Positions 40,101 to 53,700 of a DNA stretch of 64,000 nt are shown piece after piece (position 1 is the first letter of the stretch; the number at the start of each line of letters is the position of its first letter). The position numbers and the translations under genes are program-made. The notes under the pieces are model-generated. The model was not told where the DNA came from and ran no database searches. It was given only the letters and a program-made list of their open reading frames with translations. This stretch comes from Stercorarius parasiticus (Eukaryota; Chordata; Aves; Charadriiformes; Stercorariidae): assembly GCA_013396915.1 (NCBI GenBank), contig VWZL01000877.1:815296-879295 (forward strand), read 5' to 3'.

Positions 40101-41003
40101 ATGTTTGATCAGCTCTTCTTTGGAGATTATTCAATCTGTGACTGAATGTTGCCTTTTTCTTACTTTCAGGAACTGAATTAAAAAGGAATGCAACCTTTAT
40201 CTAACAGTTCCAACAAGAGACAGAACAGTTTCTATCAGAAAATGTAACTGAGTCATATTAAAATAAAACCCCGACAAGTTCAATGAAGGACGGACAAAAC
40301 TGATTTCTCTATCAGACTCTCCAACTCCCGCTTCAATAAACCACACAGGCAGACTTTGCTCACGAAATTCTGAGGTCTCTTCATCTCAAATCTAAACTTA
40401 ATCGATTGCTGTTGCAAGATCTCTTTATGAGAAATCATTCTTCAGAGGACAGACCGCAAAACATTTGCTAATAGCCTATGAAGTACTGTAGCTAATTAAA
40501 CAAAGTACATTTGTCAAATAAATTAAGTGATACATTATCATTTGCCTTCTCACTCTTAAATTCAAATACAGTAATCTATAATGCATCTGCAATATATCAG
40601 CATGAGTTTAAGGGGCCTTTATTACAGCTAGTAAAAATCTCAATTACTCTTCTAAAGGAAAGTCTGACATTCTAATTTTTTTTTCCATTTTTAACAGGAC
40701 ACTGAATTTAAGATACACATCATATATTGCTTTGAATCAAACAGTTCCTTAAAAAAGCATACCCAGAGATTAAATAGTGCAGTTTTTTTATTTTTCTTTG
40801 AAATAAACAAGTCAGCCCCTATTTTTTTATTTGTATTTAGTTTCTACTTTGATAAAATTATATTTTCCAGTAAAAAAAAAAAAATCATTCTGAAAGATTT
40901 TAAAATAACCTTAACCTTAATTTACTTGCATCCTTCTGGGATGCAAAGAAAAACTTATCCTTACAAAATTCTAAAAAAGCCTTTACAATTTCATTTTCCA
41001 ATT

Positions 41004-41031
41004 CCCCCCTTCCCCCCCACCTCCCCACCCC
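41004..41031 (-). repeat. C-rich tract, possible G-quadruplex on the minus strand
   Basis: C6, TT, C7, ACCT, C4, A, C4 on the plus strand gives four guanine runs on the minus strand, the coding strand of CHST9. It could therefore also fold in the CHST9 pre-mRNA. Confidence 0.8.
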
Positions 41032-43648
41032 TGCCGAAGTGTAAACTCTTGTCAGGGAAATAAGTAAAAAGTTTTTATGAAAGTTAATGTAGTTACTGGC
41101 ATCTATTTAGTGTTAAGCCTAATTTCTCTCAGAGCCTTTATTTGGCCCACGTAGGCTTGTGGGTTTTTTTCCCTCAAAAAATTTGTGGCTATTGGTGGTT
41201 AGCTAAATTGCTTCAAATTAGTAAAATTACTTTTTTTCCATTCATGCATCCCTCACATCTGAAAATTGCATTCAGCAGTGACCCTTTGACATTACTGCAC
41301 CCTCTTCATTAATTGCCGGCTGGGACAAGAAAATTGAATTTTTGTCTGCTAAAGTTTAGGCAGCGATTTCATGGCTAGAACACCCTCGGTTGCTGTCAGA
41401 TGCTCAGTTTCTCTCAGCTGAAGAAGCGAATTGGCATACCTATACCCACTGATGACAGACAGCTCTTCCAAGATGAAATGGCAGCAGGTCAGTTCCTCTA
41501 AGCAGTCGAAAGGGTGATGGCAATAGCTTCACAGACACTGTTTAATCATTATTCTGTTCCTAAAGGTGTTGCAGCTGATTGATACACTAAAATTTCATTC
41601 TAGATGGTGATAAAAAAACCAAACCAAACAAGCTCTCCTACTATTCTATTCACTATCCAGACCCCAGCAAATGTTTTGCCCAACTCAGACTGTCAGCTCC
41701 GTTTCTAATCACTGTACAAGCAACATTAAGCAAATGTGGCATTCAGAACACTTGATGTTTTATATAAAAACCACAGAAATCCGTACTTATCTATCTCCCT
41801 CTCAATCTTAGGCACTAAGAGATGCGTGTTTTTTCAAAAGCATGGAAAAAATATCCATTTAATCAAAAACTCATCATTGTTTCAGTCATGTTACTGACCT
41901 CATTGGCAGAGAAGTGCGGTGCTACCTGTCATTCATTTTTAAAAAATTCTAATCTTCCTCTTATGGAGGAAGTGCTTTATACCCAACCTCCTCTCCCCTC
42001 AAATGTCTATCAGACCTCTGACCTGCTCTTATGAAAATCTTTCTCCTTGAAAGACAGTTTATTTACACATGTGGGAAGTCAATACCAGAACAGGCATAAG
42101 TACAGTTAAATAGATACCTCCCACCCGCCCTTGAAAAAAAATAACTCAAAACCAACATTCTCTGAGTTACTATCAATTCTTTGATGGGTACAAAGCTGAA
42201 GTGATACAATCAGTTATTCCCGACTTACAGTTTTTGCTAGAGAAAAGCACAGCAAAGTACCAAGAATGTAAAAAAGTAGCCAGGGACGTTCTGCTGAGCC
42301 AATCACACATTAATCACTTTTTTATTTTATAATCAGTAGATGACATTCTTACTGGGACAGAAGGTGGAAAATCTGTTTTAATGACCCAATGCTATCATGC
42401 TCTGGTGAATATTTCTATAGAATTAAACAGCATCATAGGAGAAATGCCACTAGGAGTCTCCAGTACACCCATGCTGGGCTCTCCTCAACAGAGGAATGCC
42501 AAAGGAAAGGCATTAAGACAACACTGTACAAACTGATGGAAGAAGGAATAATCCAGGGCTACTGACCACATCTTCAATCCAGGAAGCCTCTAAATTATAA
42601 ATCACAAAGAGCAAAGAAAATTCTCTGAATTATTGTTATAAACTTGCTTTATTTTTACATTGTCTACTCTAGGGACTGTTGCAGAGAAAATATGCTAAGT
42701 TTGAAAGACCTTTGGACCTGACCTGGTTTGTTTTTTCTTCTTCTCTGCCAAAGAAAATTAACTTCATAAGCCTCTGCTTGAGATACCTGAAGCTAGAGGT
42801 GACCTCCTAGGTCTTACGTGGCAGAGGGTGATCACCTCACTACAACACTACCCTCTGCGTAGCTCAAGTAGCATTTCTCTTGGAAACTTACAGCTTTCAG
42901 GTTTGTAGCAGTCTGAACGCCTCCCTTCACTTGTACTCACAGCAGCCCAATATTTTAAGGCTAAGTCATTAAATTATAAACACTCATTTAAAAGATGAAA
43001 CTGTCCTGTTCAGACAAGAAAACTCGTGGGAGTCCGATTTGGGCTTTTTGCTTTTCTTGGACCCACCTAGTTTGTGAGTCCCAGGCATTTTGTTTTTTCC
43101 CCCCGTGAGGGCTCAATGTCTCACAGCCAAACCTATTTTACCTCCCTCTCAGGCTCTGCCTTCCCTCTCCTCCACCACTCCTCTTTCCCCAGCTCACATC
43201 ACCGTTACAAGGCAGTGCCTCCACATACAAATGCTTACTACTACTTTCCATTAGATGTTTAGACATCAGATTAGGCTTCCTTCTCCCCTAACAAATATTT
43301 TGGTTTATTAGTAGCTGGAAAACATTCCTAGATAGGTCTAGTTTCAAGTAAACATTTTGATGATAGAGTATTTGGCAATACATGAAATGCAAACATATTT
43401 ATTTGCTCAGTTTTATTGCTATTTATATAAGAACAAAATGTGACTGTAGCAATATAACTACCCGAAATGTTAGCTCTATGCCACAAATACTTGTTGCACA
43501 AGTGTATTATCACATCGGAGAGAAAACAACAAAAGCCAAAGAAAAAGAATATTTTGGAAGGCGGCTAGGGAGTTTTCAGGATCAGACCTTAAGTATTTCT
43601 GACTGGCCAAACTTCAGTGTTTCTCACACAAAAAATCCTGTTTGTTAA

Positions 43649-43678
43649 TTCTGCTGATCACTTGTATGATCAGCAGAA
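43649..43678. repeat. Perfect 12-bp inverted repeat with 6-nt loop
   Basis: ttctgctgatca (43649-43660) and tgatcagcagaa (43667-43678) are exact reverse complements around cttgta. The arms can form a hairpin. Each arm also contains the palindrome TGATCA. Confidence 0.85.
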
Positions 43679-46600
43679 GCATCATCATTCTCTGTTGACC
43701 TTTTTGGCACAGAGTGATCTTAGCATAAGGAAAATATTTTTACTTCTCACCACAAAAAAAAAAGATGATACTCCTACACATTCACCCATTGTAAGCCTTT
43801 ACGAACTGCAGTCGCATTAGCTTCTTCCAGATACTTGGAGGGCAGGAAAAGAAATAGCAGTGGGAACGAGTTCTGGAAAAACCTAAAATATCAAAAGTTT
43901 TCTCAAGGCAAAAACATAGTTTTGGCCAGGTTAGTCATAATGCACCTGCAATATTAATTCTGCATTCCCCACCCTTAAGAATGGCTAACTGTGTGATGAC
44001 AGCCTTCTTTTAACGGTGTCACTGGAATACAACTTAATGATGGAGAATTTAACTAATGATTGATGTGTGAGAAACAGCATAGTCAAAGGCCAAAAATATT
44101 TTAGTGATAGGAACTGCCAGGGAATAGTTGGACCAAAGTAATACGTAACCATGAAAAACATTAACATGCGCGATAAATATGTAATAGTATAAAGTAAGTT
44201 TAGCACATTCCTCATAACAGAAGTCATAACAGAATAAGAATTAAATGGCTGTAGTATCTGGCTTACCCTCCTTTCTTATCATCAAGGAGCAAGAAGCCAT
44301 TCCCTTTTCTTTGTCATTTTTGGAATCTCTCTCATTTTTCTGTGGATTACCTCAGATGGTAAACAGTAACAAAACATATTTGTTAGTGAATGTGTCAACT
44401 TGAACAAGCACATTACCAAACATGCTGAACTAGCCTTTTTGATCCTTTCTTGGATCTTTGGCCCTTGTAGGGGGGACGAAACCAAGAAGGCAATGCTCTT
44501 GCTCTGGAGTTAGATATTCTGGCAATCCTTTAACTCAGCAGAAATACCTAGTTTTTAAGCATAAATGAACACTAAAAGGATAGCAAAAAATTCCAAAATA
44601 AACAGGTGATTGCCCAAAAAATTAATATGAATGCTTTAAGTGGATACTAATCCACATGGATTAGCCCATTTAAAATACCAATATTAGCCTCTAGCTGTCA
44701 AGAAAGTTGATTATTTATTCATACTGTGGCATTGCTCGTCACTGACTAGTCTTTGCTTAAATTGACTCTCAACTGTCTTTCAACGATGTTTTATTTACAG
44801 CATATTAATGCCAGCTGCACAATATGCATATTTTGTTAGCTGGAGATGCAAGGCTGACTGCTGGCCTAGAATACCTTGAACCCACCCGTCAGTCACATCA
44901 TCTGGCAGTTTTATCTGGGTTATATTTATATGTACCTCAGCCCTAAACCTGATGCCAATAGAGTTTTGTTATATTGCATGATCAATCACAACTTAAGAGG
45001 TAGCACACCTCAGCTATTTGCAGATTAATTCTGCCAGAGAGGAATTTCTGCTCAAAGGTTAAATAAATCATCAAGTATTTATACCTCACTGCAACTACCT
45101 CAGCCTACATAAGCCCAGTCTCATCTGCCTGTTCATCTTCAAAATAGACACACTGAAGTGAAAAATTGTAACTGAAAAGAAGTGGGGTGAAATTAATTTT
45201 GCCATCTGTAAAAGGATAAAGCAAATTAAACAAAATAAATCCCAAGAGTACAATAGTCATGCCCATATATTTCTTATATTTCACATACACTTTGTGTTGC
45301 CCTGCCAATCCAATGAAACTAATTTGAAAGTCAGGGGCAAAACCAGGCTTTTGGTTTGTTGAGTTGTTTTTTTGTTTGTTTGGGGGTGGGGGGAGGTAGA
45401 TACATTTATCATCTCTGTCTCTCTGCCACCTGCAGTGGCACCTACAGTCCCAAGACTGTAATAGCAAAACTTTGTCATAAGATCAAACAAAGGAAGAAGA
45501 AAAATCATTAAATAGTTCTTGTAAAAATACATTTGTTTTAAATTTTGTTGCTTCATTGGATATCATTTAATTGGGGCCCAGTCAGTCAACTCTCACTCTA
45601 ATGATTTTGCTCCTACAAGTAATTTTTTTAGTGATTAGGAGTCTATTCATATCAAATGGACTTTATTATTGCATTAATAATTCAGCAACTCCCACAGCAA
45701 GAGTTAAAAAAAAAAAAAGAAAACCACATCCAAGTAAATTCCAGTCCCTCTACCAACCTCCCTGCCTTGTTTCTTTCCTTTCCGTCACAGAACATGACAG
45801 ATTTGTTTCTTCTCCAGTGTCAGTAATTTACTTATTTGATGACCTCTTAGAGGACTGTTAGTAGGCAGAATAGGCTAAACATCTTCAAGATCTTACATTT
45901 CTATGGAAATTTCAGTTTCTAAAGAAAACAAATTTATGTCACCTTTATTAATAACCATTTCATGGAGCTACTCAGCTTCAGTGTTTCTAAATAGCTTATA
46001 AATCAAGCCAAAGTTCATGAAAAGTCTTGATTCTTTGGCCCTACATCAAGAACAGAGCTGAGACCTTTCTGGAAAGCATACCATAATTCTTGACTGTAAT
46101 TACAGAATCATCTTAAAGCAATGATAACTAATGAATTATGTATGTAACATGTTCAAAGTAACAGGCTGCATCTTACACACAATTTTAGTGTCATGACCTG
46201 TGTCAACAGATTGTAACCCATTAGTTCTTAATAGTGGAGAAGGCATTCTGTGGATTAGTGCAGCTTTAATGATACCAAGAAAGAGCCAGAAACAAAAAAA
46301 ACCCCAAAAATAAAACAAATGCATCTACATGTGCTTTCTTCATTTATCTTGTCATGCTTCACTTGAAAAGTGTATTATAATAATTTAATATATTGCAGTA
46401 CATTTTTTGAACACTATTGCAACACAGATTCCACTGCATTGTTTGGCCACTAAATGTTTTTCCAGGAATAAAGAAAAAATTTTGCATAGTTTAGCGGAGC
46501 AAAAAGTGAAATTCTACTGACCCAGCTTTATTAACCTTTTGCTAACTAAAGCCTCTCCTTCAACTGTTACTGCAGTGAGGCTAAAGTCAGGAAGAGTAAA

Positions 46601-48421
46601 TGTGAAAAGTAAAAGGGCTCAAGGGTATTTCATGGAAAAACCCAAAAGCTTCCATGACTAGTAGCCATCCTTTAACAAGAGCTACAGCTTTTCTTACTCC
46701 ACTGTTGTCTCCAAAGCCATCTAGGAAAGACAAAGCTGATGGCCTTTCCCCTCCCAAACCCCATCAATAACAGCTTTTTTGGCACTCTACTGACTGTTTG
46801 TGTCCCTCAAGAGCACGGACTTGACATTGTGCCCCCTCCAGTGGAGTAGCTGACCCTCCCACAAAGTTTGCATAGCGCACACGCCACTCTGTTTTCATTC
46901 CCACTGAAACACTGCCAAGAGCGGCCACAAGCAGACAGCTTCCCAAGCAAATGAGAATGGTGGGAATCACACTGCAATTCACAGCTACGCAGAGAAAACA
47001 CTGTTGGCAGATCACAGCAGATAGGTCTCTTCACTGGACATCCATGACCTCCATCCTAACCCAAGAAAGCAAGACCCTTGTTCACATTAAGGCTTGCACA
47101 GACGTGTGTCTGGGAACCATCAACTGCTGCATGGGAATGGGAACGTACTTTTCTCCTTAAAGATAACATTATCTCCTATCTATACCATTCTCTAAAGAGC
47201 ACAGTGCACTTACGCAAAGTCAAAGTAACCTCTCATGGCATACACCTCTGAACAACAGAAAAACTATGAGTCTTTGACAACACAAAGAATAATTCAGGAA
47301 CAACTGTGTTTCTTTCTCTTCCTGAGGTTTGTGTGCTCTTTTCAAAAGTTTAAGTAGGAATATGAAGTATGCTGAAAAGTCACAGAGAAAACTGCCTTTG
47401 TACACAATGTTTACTGGGTTTATTATTTCCTATTAGACATATTTTCTTTCCTTAACAGAGCTATTTTGTGGATGATTGGTGAAGCATCAGGCACTGATAT
47501 TTTCCTGTTTCTATTTAATACAACTGAGTGCTTCCAGCTGCAGCTAACAGAACTCACACACCACTTCTCCCTAGTTGATCATAATCAGAACCAAAAATCC
47601 CCAAACCCTCTTTTCTCTTACAAATAATTTACCAAGAGGCAATATGCACATACCTACGGCACAACTGCATGACTTTAAATAACCCCAAGTTCACTTGAGC
47701 TGTTTCTAAGTGCATGCTTGTATTAAGCCCAGATTATAACGTATCTGTAGCAGAAAGTATTACAAACCTTTAAGAGCTTCTTCCTCCATCTATGTCCTTA
47801 CACACGTACGTACAGCTGGGCAAGTTCTTCTATTGCTAGATTATAATTGGTACTGAAATGACCTGCTCCATTCCAATCACATTAAATATAAAATCAATTA
47901 ACACCTCCTCTTCTTTCACCTGGCATTTGCTCACAGTGAAATTTAATATTGGTTCTGATTATTCTTAACCTTAGGCTGCTGATCTTTAGTTACTTTTATG
48001 GATGTTACCTAGTGTCCATGACATGCAGAACCTGTCCCCTGAGGTGCATGTCAAATTTTGTGGCTATTAGGCCATCATCCATCACGTTCTAGGGCAATGA
48101 AATTCTTCGCCAGGAGCCAAGTATTGCCTTGCTATCTCTGTTTCTCAAGAAACTCAATTTCCCAAAGCCAACGACTTTCTTTGAGTTTCCTCCCCAGCCC
48201 CCTGCCTCACAGCAGGTTTTGTGCATGTGAACCAAACTCCTTACAACCACTCCTTCAACACCAGTTACCCCATATCCCATCTCTGACATTCCAGAAGCTT
48301 CTGCACTATAGCATCCCTGAGCCAAAAAAAAAGAAAAAAATTATTAATTTGGAAAGTGCTAGCTTTGACCATGTCCTGCTTTTTTTCTTAGAATATTGCA
48401 GAACTGTGAACAGGAAAATTA

Positions 48422-48455
48422 TTATTAAATAGGTGATGTTATTAAATAGGTGATG
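48422..48455 (+). repeat. 17-bp perfect tandem duplication
   Basis: ttattaaataggtgatg occurs twice in direct succession without a mismatch. A small recent slippage or duplication in non-coding sequence. Confidence 0.9.
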
Positions 48456-50697
48456 TGAAGTCTTGAATCTTCTTTACTTAGGATCTTTAGTAACCTCAAA
48501 AAAAAAGGGAAGATTTCTATCATTCCTCAGATATTTCTATAACTCATGTCACTGTCCCTTGTAGATGGTGCTAAGTGTAGCTCCTAGGAAGCCAGAGGAT
48601 AAAGAGACCAAAAAAACTGTTCCTACTCAGCCTGATTTTGCTAGAGCTATGCACTGTGAATTTGTGCCAGGATCGTGTGATGGAAAGCTGCACGGTCAAT
48701 ATAAACAAAATCACTTGAAACAACAAAGCTGTGAAGGACAAATTGTATTTGCTCTCAGGTATCACACAGGTTTAATAGAGGTCAATGATAGTCTTGGATG
48801 TTGTTACCATGGGGAGGTTCTCAATGTGGTAAGGAAACAATCGCTTTTGGTGGATATGAGCGGGGCTGGAAGGAGTGGGAGTTCCTAAAAGACTACTGTA
48901 GAGGCAAGACACTGTTTCCTCTTGCTGCTAACCGCAGCTTTCCAGGCAGTACGGGACCCATCTTTGCTAAATCAAAATCGAACCAATCAAAATCCAAAGC
49001 AAATGGATGTGTGTGATATTTTATCCCCCATCACTTTACATCAAGTGAGGCTCATACACGCCTGGGAACCTTTTCATCTATATACAGGGCAATGCTTAAA
49101 ATACAGCATATTTTGCAGTTCTCTTTAGCAATGAATATTTACAGTTTTACAAAAAGAAGAGCCTTTAAGTTGATTTGGCCATTGACTCTGATTTTGGATA
49201 GAAATGAACAAACTTTGGAGGGTTTTTTGGAGTGGGGTTTTTGTTTTTTTTTTTGTTGTTTAAACATAGCATTTGATAGTACCAGCTAATTTCTTTTGTA
49301 GCCGAAGACAGCAACATTCACTCCCAGAGACAGAGCCACAAGGCTCAAGGTTGGAGGAGCTGGGAAGGAAGATACTATATGCTGACATAACATGAATCTT
49401 CCCAATTTCAAACTGATAGTTATGAAATGCCCTCCACAGAAATATTGTAAAAATGTAGAAACATTCTTTTTCTTTGAATATGCCATTAACATAAATACAG
49501 CAAAAAAAATACAAGTGAGACAGTTTTCTGAGGCAGCAAGGACCCAAACTTGAAAGCCCAGCCAATCTCCATGCTACCACACAATAATGATTATCTTTAA
49601 AAATAAAAAAGAACCCAAAATAAAACTAGTTTTTCCATTTAAAAAAAAAAAAAGTTGAAGGAAACTTTTTTTCTTCTTCCTTGAACCTTTTGCTCCAAGA
49701 CGTACATCGCGTGTTTTTCCAGGTAAGTCATACACATCATGTGTAGGACATTAATACCTTGTATGCTGAAATGGCTCCCTTTATTTGTAACCTGTCAGCC
49801 TACTGATCTTTAAACATTTATTTCACAAATGTTGCAATATGATCAAGAACAATCCCTAATTTATAGCAATAACCTGTTTACAGTAACACAAAATGAGTAA
49901 AACAGACACAAAGAGACAGAAACCAAGGCTCTTGAGAATGAACACCAAAACAATTCTTCCATACAAACTGATCCCCATGTATCCAAATAGCTGACTCTGG
50001 TGAGAAGATTGGTTTCTGTCTAAAATATTTCTCCCACCAGCAGTCCCTACTCCCACACAAAGAAGGGAAATAAAGAAGATACTAAAAGTAAATATACATG
50101 CATACATATATGTATATACACACAAGAAAAACAAATACCATAATTTCTAATTTAATTCTAGTAGGAAACCAAAGGTTTCCCTGGGAATTTTGCAGGGACC
50201 ACATCACATGCTCTAACAGGACTGTTTGTAATCAAGCGACATATCAAAGCAGTTCAACATCAGACACAGAGGTAAGCAGCCTTAAATGTGCGCCAGCAGC
50301 AACCACTTTCTAGTCTAAAAATGTGCAGCACACTTAAGGAAAACAGAACAAGGCAGGAACAGAGAAACTTTTATGTCGAAGTTTTACTGCTATTACTTCT
50401 AAATGATGACCTGCCAGGTAAAAATTACCTCTCCATCCTTCTTGCTTTGTAAGGCTGTATGTATGTCTTAAATGGTACTGCATCATGCAATCAGTGCACT
50501 GAAGAGACAAGAATGCAGGGCTTCATTGCCTGAATGATTGGGAAAGGACTTTCTGGAACTGGAGAGGTGCTATGAACTGAAAGTTATTAAAGAAGCAAAA
50601 ACAATGGTGGACAATAACTGAAAACTGACCACTTCACTCAATGACAGCACATCTGTTAGAGAATTAAACAAAAGTTGAATAACTACTATATTGTGCC

Positions 50698-50714
50698 AAA
50701 AAAAAAAAAAAAAA
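50698..50714 (+). repeat. Poly(A) tract, 17 nt
   Basis: Uninterrupted A17. No retroelement was recognised upstream. Confidence 0.9.
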
Positions 50715-53700
50715 GCATAGCTACCTAGTAAAAACCAGCTAAGGGCTCCATGTAAAATCACATTCACAAACATCATCATCTAGATGTTCTGCTCCAGATC
50801 TGAATAACTGGAAAACAGCGTGAAGACTACCTATACATGTTTCATAACCAATTCAAAAGAGCATTTGGAAGACAGTGTGACTGACACAGCCTTTGCAGGA
50901 AAAAGGACACCACACTTCGTAAGGGTTCCAATACCAAGCCAAAAAACCCCTCAGCAGTAGTTACAGTACAAATTGTGAAGTGAGTTCAGTTACATACCTA
51001 TAGATATAAGAAAGTTATAGTAGCCTCTTTTGAAAGTCCTGTTTGAAAATAGGCATGAAATAGTACGTTCAGGTGTCTTCAGTAAAATTAAGATATATGC
51101 TATACCTTTCTAGAAGTAGACCTCTGTGGTCTAGGTATGAGGAGCCACAAAAACCTCACCCCATTTAGTTTCTTTTATGCCATTGGAACATGGAGGCTGA
51201 ATACCAATGGATTAAAACATACCACCAATTCAGAAATGCTCTTCTACGATACCCTCAAGAAAAGAGCATGGCAGAAAATTCTTTTAAGAAAGAAAGATTT
51301 CTAAAATTAGATGCAATTTGGCTATAGGAATGATAAAAGTAAAATGAATGAGATGCAAGATTGATGAGGGCTGCTAAACAGCCAGATCTAGAAAAAACAT
51401 CCCCACAAACAGATAAATACAGCCTCAAATGTTATATGCTGCAACATGAAATTTAAACTTGTTTTTCTTAAAGCTTCTGGTTTTTCCAGCTGCTGAAGAT
51501 AAGGTGAGACTCTATAATCAATAGCTCTGGAAACCATCATTTCTTATATTTAGCTTTTAGTTGTTTTTTTAGGTCATTATGGTTTGACAAAGTATCAATC
51601 TCTACCTGTTTCTTAACAGAATTTTTTTGTTCAAAGACAACTGTTGTCTCCCTACGCTTGCACACACTTAAAGGAAGGAAAAAAGGAAACGTATTTCATG
51701 TTATATAGTGAAATTCACCTAATAAAATCTTACAGTATTTCTGAGACTTCAAAAACTCTACAACTGCTCACCAAGCAGCATTTACTGACCCTATTGAATC
51801 CTCTTTCTTTTCTGCTTCAATCCAATAGCGAGGCAGATTTTTAAAAAACACAAAGAAACAAAACCCCTTTACACAGAGAAGACAGCATATTCTGACCAGA
51901 AGGGTAAAATCTAAACACACCCAGCCTCATTAGAACAGCCTCATTAGTAGCTGGGCATTGTAAACCAGGAAGATTTACTTGTCATACCAGTGGTGGTCTC
52001 CAGCAGAGTTAACAAGACTCCCATAAACTACCCAAGGCTTCGTCAACAGAAATATTTCAAGGTTACTAAAAGAACTAAATTATTTGTGATTAATAACCGT
52101 TATTAAGCAGTGTCCCTTTCTCCTTTATTTACAAACCTGGTCTCTACGTTACTTTAATGTATTTACCAAAGACTATGACTTCCATGTAAATAGTTGCCTT
52201 TGCAATCTGTTACCTATGAACTTTAAGACACATCAATGTTGCTCCATTTAGGCAAGGTTTAAATAAGAATCAACCCACACAAACAGCAAAGACTAAATAT
52301 TACCGTGTGCACGCACACATTCATTTGCTACTTGGAGTGTCAAGATAAGGAAGACGCTTGCTCCATGGACTCAAAATATCTCACCAGACTACCAAAGGAC
52401 CCAAAAGACCCCCCTGGATTACCAGGTTTGGAAAAGTGGGGAGAAAAGCCCACCTGCTTACACTGAGTAGTATGGATACAGCCTGTATGGCTACAACAAT
52501 AGCAGACTAAATTGATAAGGCTCATGCCTGTTCGCGGCATTTCAAACTTTTCTTAAAATGGGATTTTTATCTCAATTTTTATTCTGATTTTTCACAAAAA
52601 CCAAGAGCTGTGGCTGAGGAATGGGGATGAGGTCTGTGAGATAAAGCTACCCAGGAGTTGGATGCACAGAATCCCAGGAAAGCACACAGGCTGCAGAAGG
52701 ATGCCTGGGCACCCACAGGTTACTACAAACTGGTACCCTGCAGAGCGAGGGAAAAGCGTGCAGAAAAACCCCAGTATCCTTAAGGTGAGATACAAAGCTG
52801 CTGGGAAAGAGAAGAGGCAGACTTTCTCACCCTCAGGAACCAGAAATCTATGGGAGGATAGAGGCAGTGCAGCCTTCTTCACATTAATTTAGTGGTCATA
52901 CCACACGACGTGAAACACTGAGGTAGTCCTTCATAATAATGAATTTACTAGGCATACGTCACAAAAAAAGAATTACATAAACTTTAATAGGAGCAAAAAA
53001 CTCAAATCACAAATCCCCAGACAACAAGTCCAGCATACAGACCTATTCACAAAGATATTCTCAGATTGTTTTGTAGTAAGCAGTCACACTAAATCATATC
53101 AGCCCCCCAAAAAAGGAAGAGTTTTAAAGTACAAAATTAGAATCCCTAACTTAAAACTCCAATTCACATCCACGACATAGCAGGATTAAAATGCAAGTGT
53201 CCTTTGCACCCCGCACCCCCCTAGTTCAGGTGATTCACAGTATAAAACTCAACATCAACTCTGGAAGACCCAGCAGTTCGCTTCCCTTGTATAAGATTAA
53301 CAGTGCTGGAAATTACTAATCATGTAATAAATAGTAATCCCTTTTTAATCACTGCCACAATATTTGATGCTTTCACCGAAGAATGTAAGACTGTATGGAG
53401 AACTATCAAGTAAAGCTGTAGGATTTAGTTGAATTCACATCACGCTTCATTTATGTATATGAATTTATATATAAGTGAATACATTTATGGAGAACTTGAA
53501 GTGCTCCGTACATAGTACATTATCAGCATTGATGTCAATGAAGTTTTCAGCCAGATGAAGTCTGTATGTGTTGACACTCATGTTGGACTGTTCTTGACAA
53601 GTCTGTTCCCCTCTACTCCACTGAGGTGAACTGAAGACACCCAACAGAAGGGCTCTGCTACATCTAAGTAAGGATACATCATCCTGTCTTTAAACGGTCT

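Larger units (their letters stand above)
34068..43648. other. Unassigned non-coding sequence, with assembly gap
   Basis: Very AT-rich, with few open frames over 60 codons. It contains the 24-N gap, the AT repeat near 37.1 kb and the C-rich tract at 41.0 kb. Sequence at about 41040-41470 is of mixed complexity and dense in short homeodomain-like words, so it is a candidate conserved element, but conservation cannot be seen from one sequence. Confidence 0.5.

Noticed and set aside
48058..48432. 124-codon plus-strand frame
   Set aside because: Proline- and serine-rich composition follows from C/T-rich DNA, and it ends in a translated A-run. No domain.
48565..48888. 107-codon plus-strand frame starting immediately after a ccttgtag acceptor-like site
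   Set aside because: The start directly after AG looked like an exon, but the peptide has no recognisable family and no donor or neighbouring exon could be matched.
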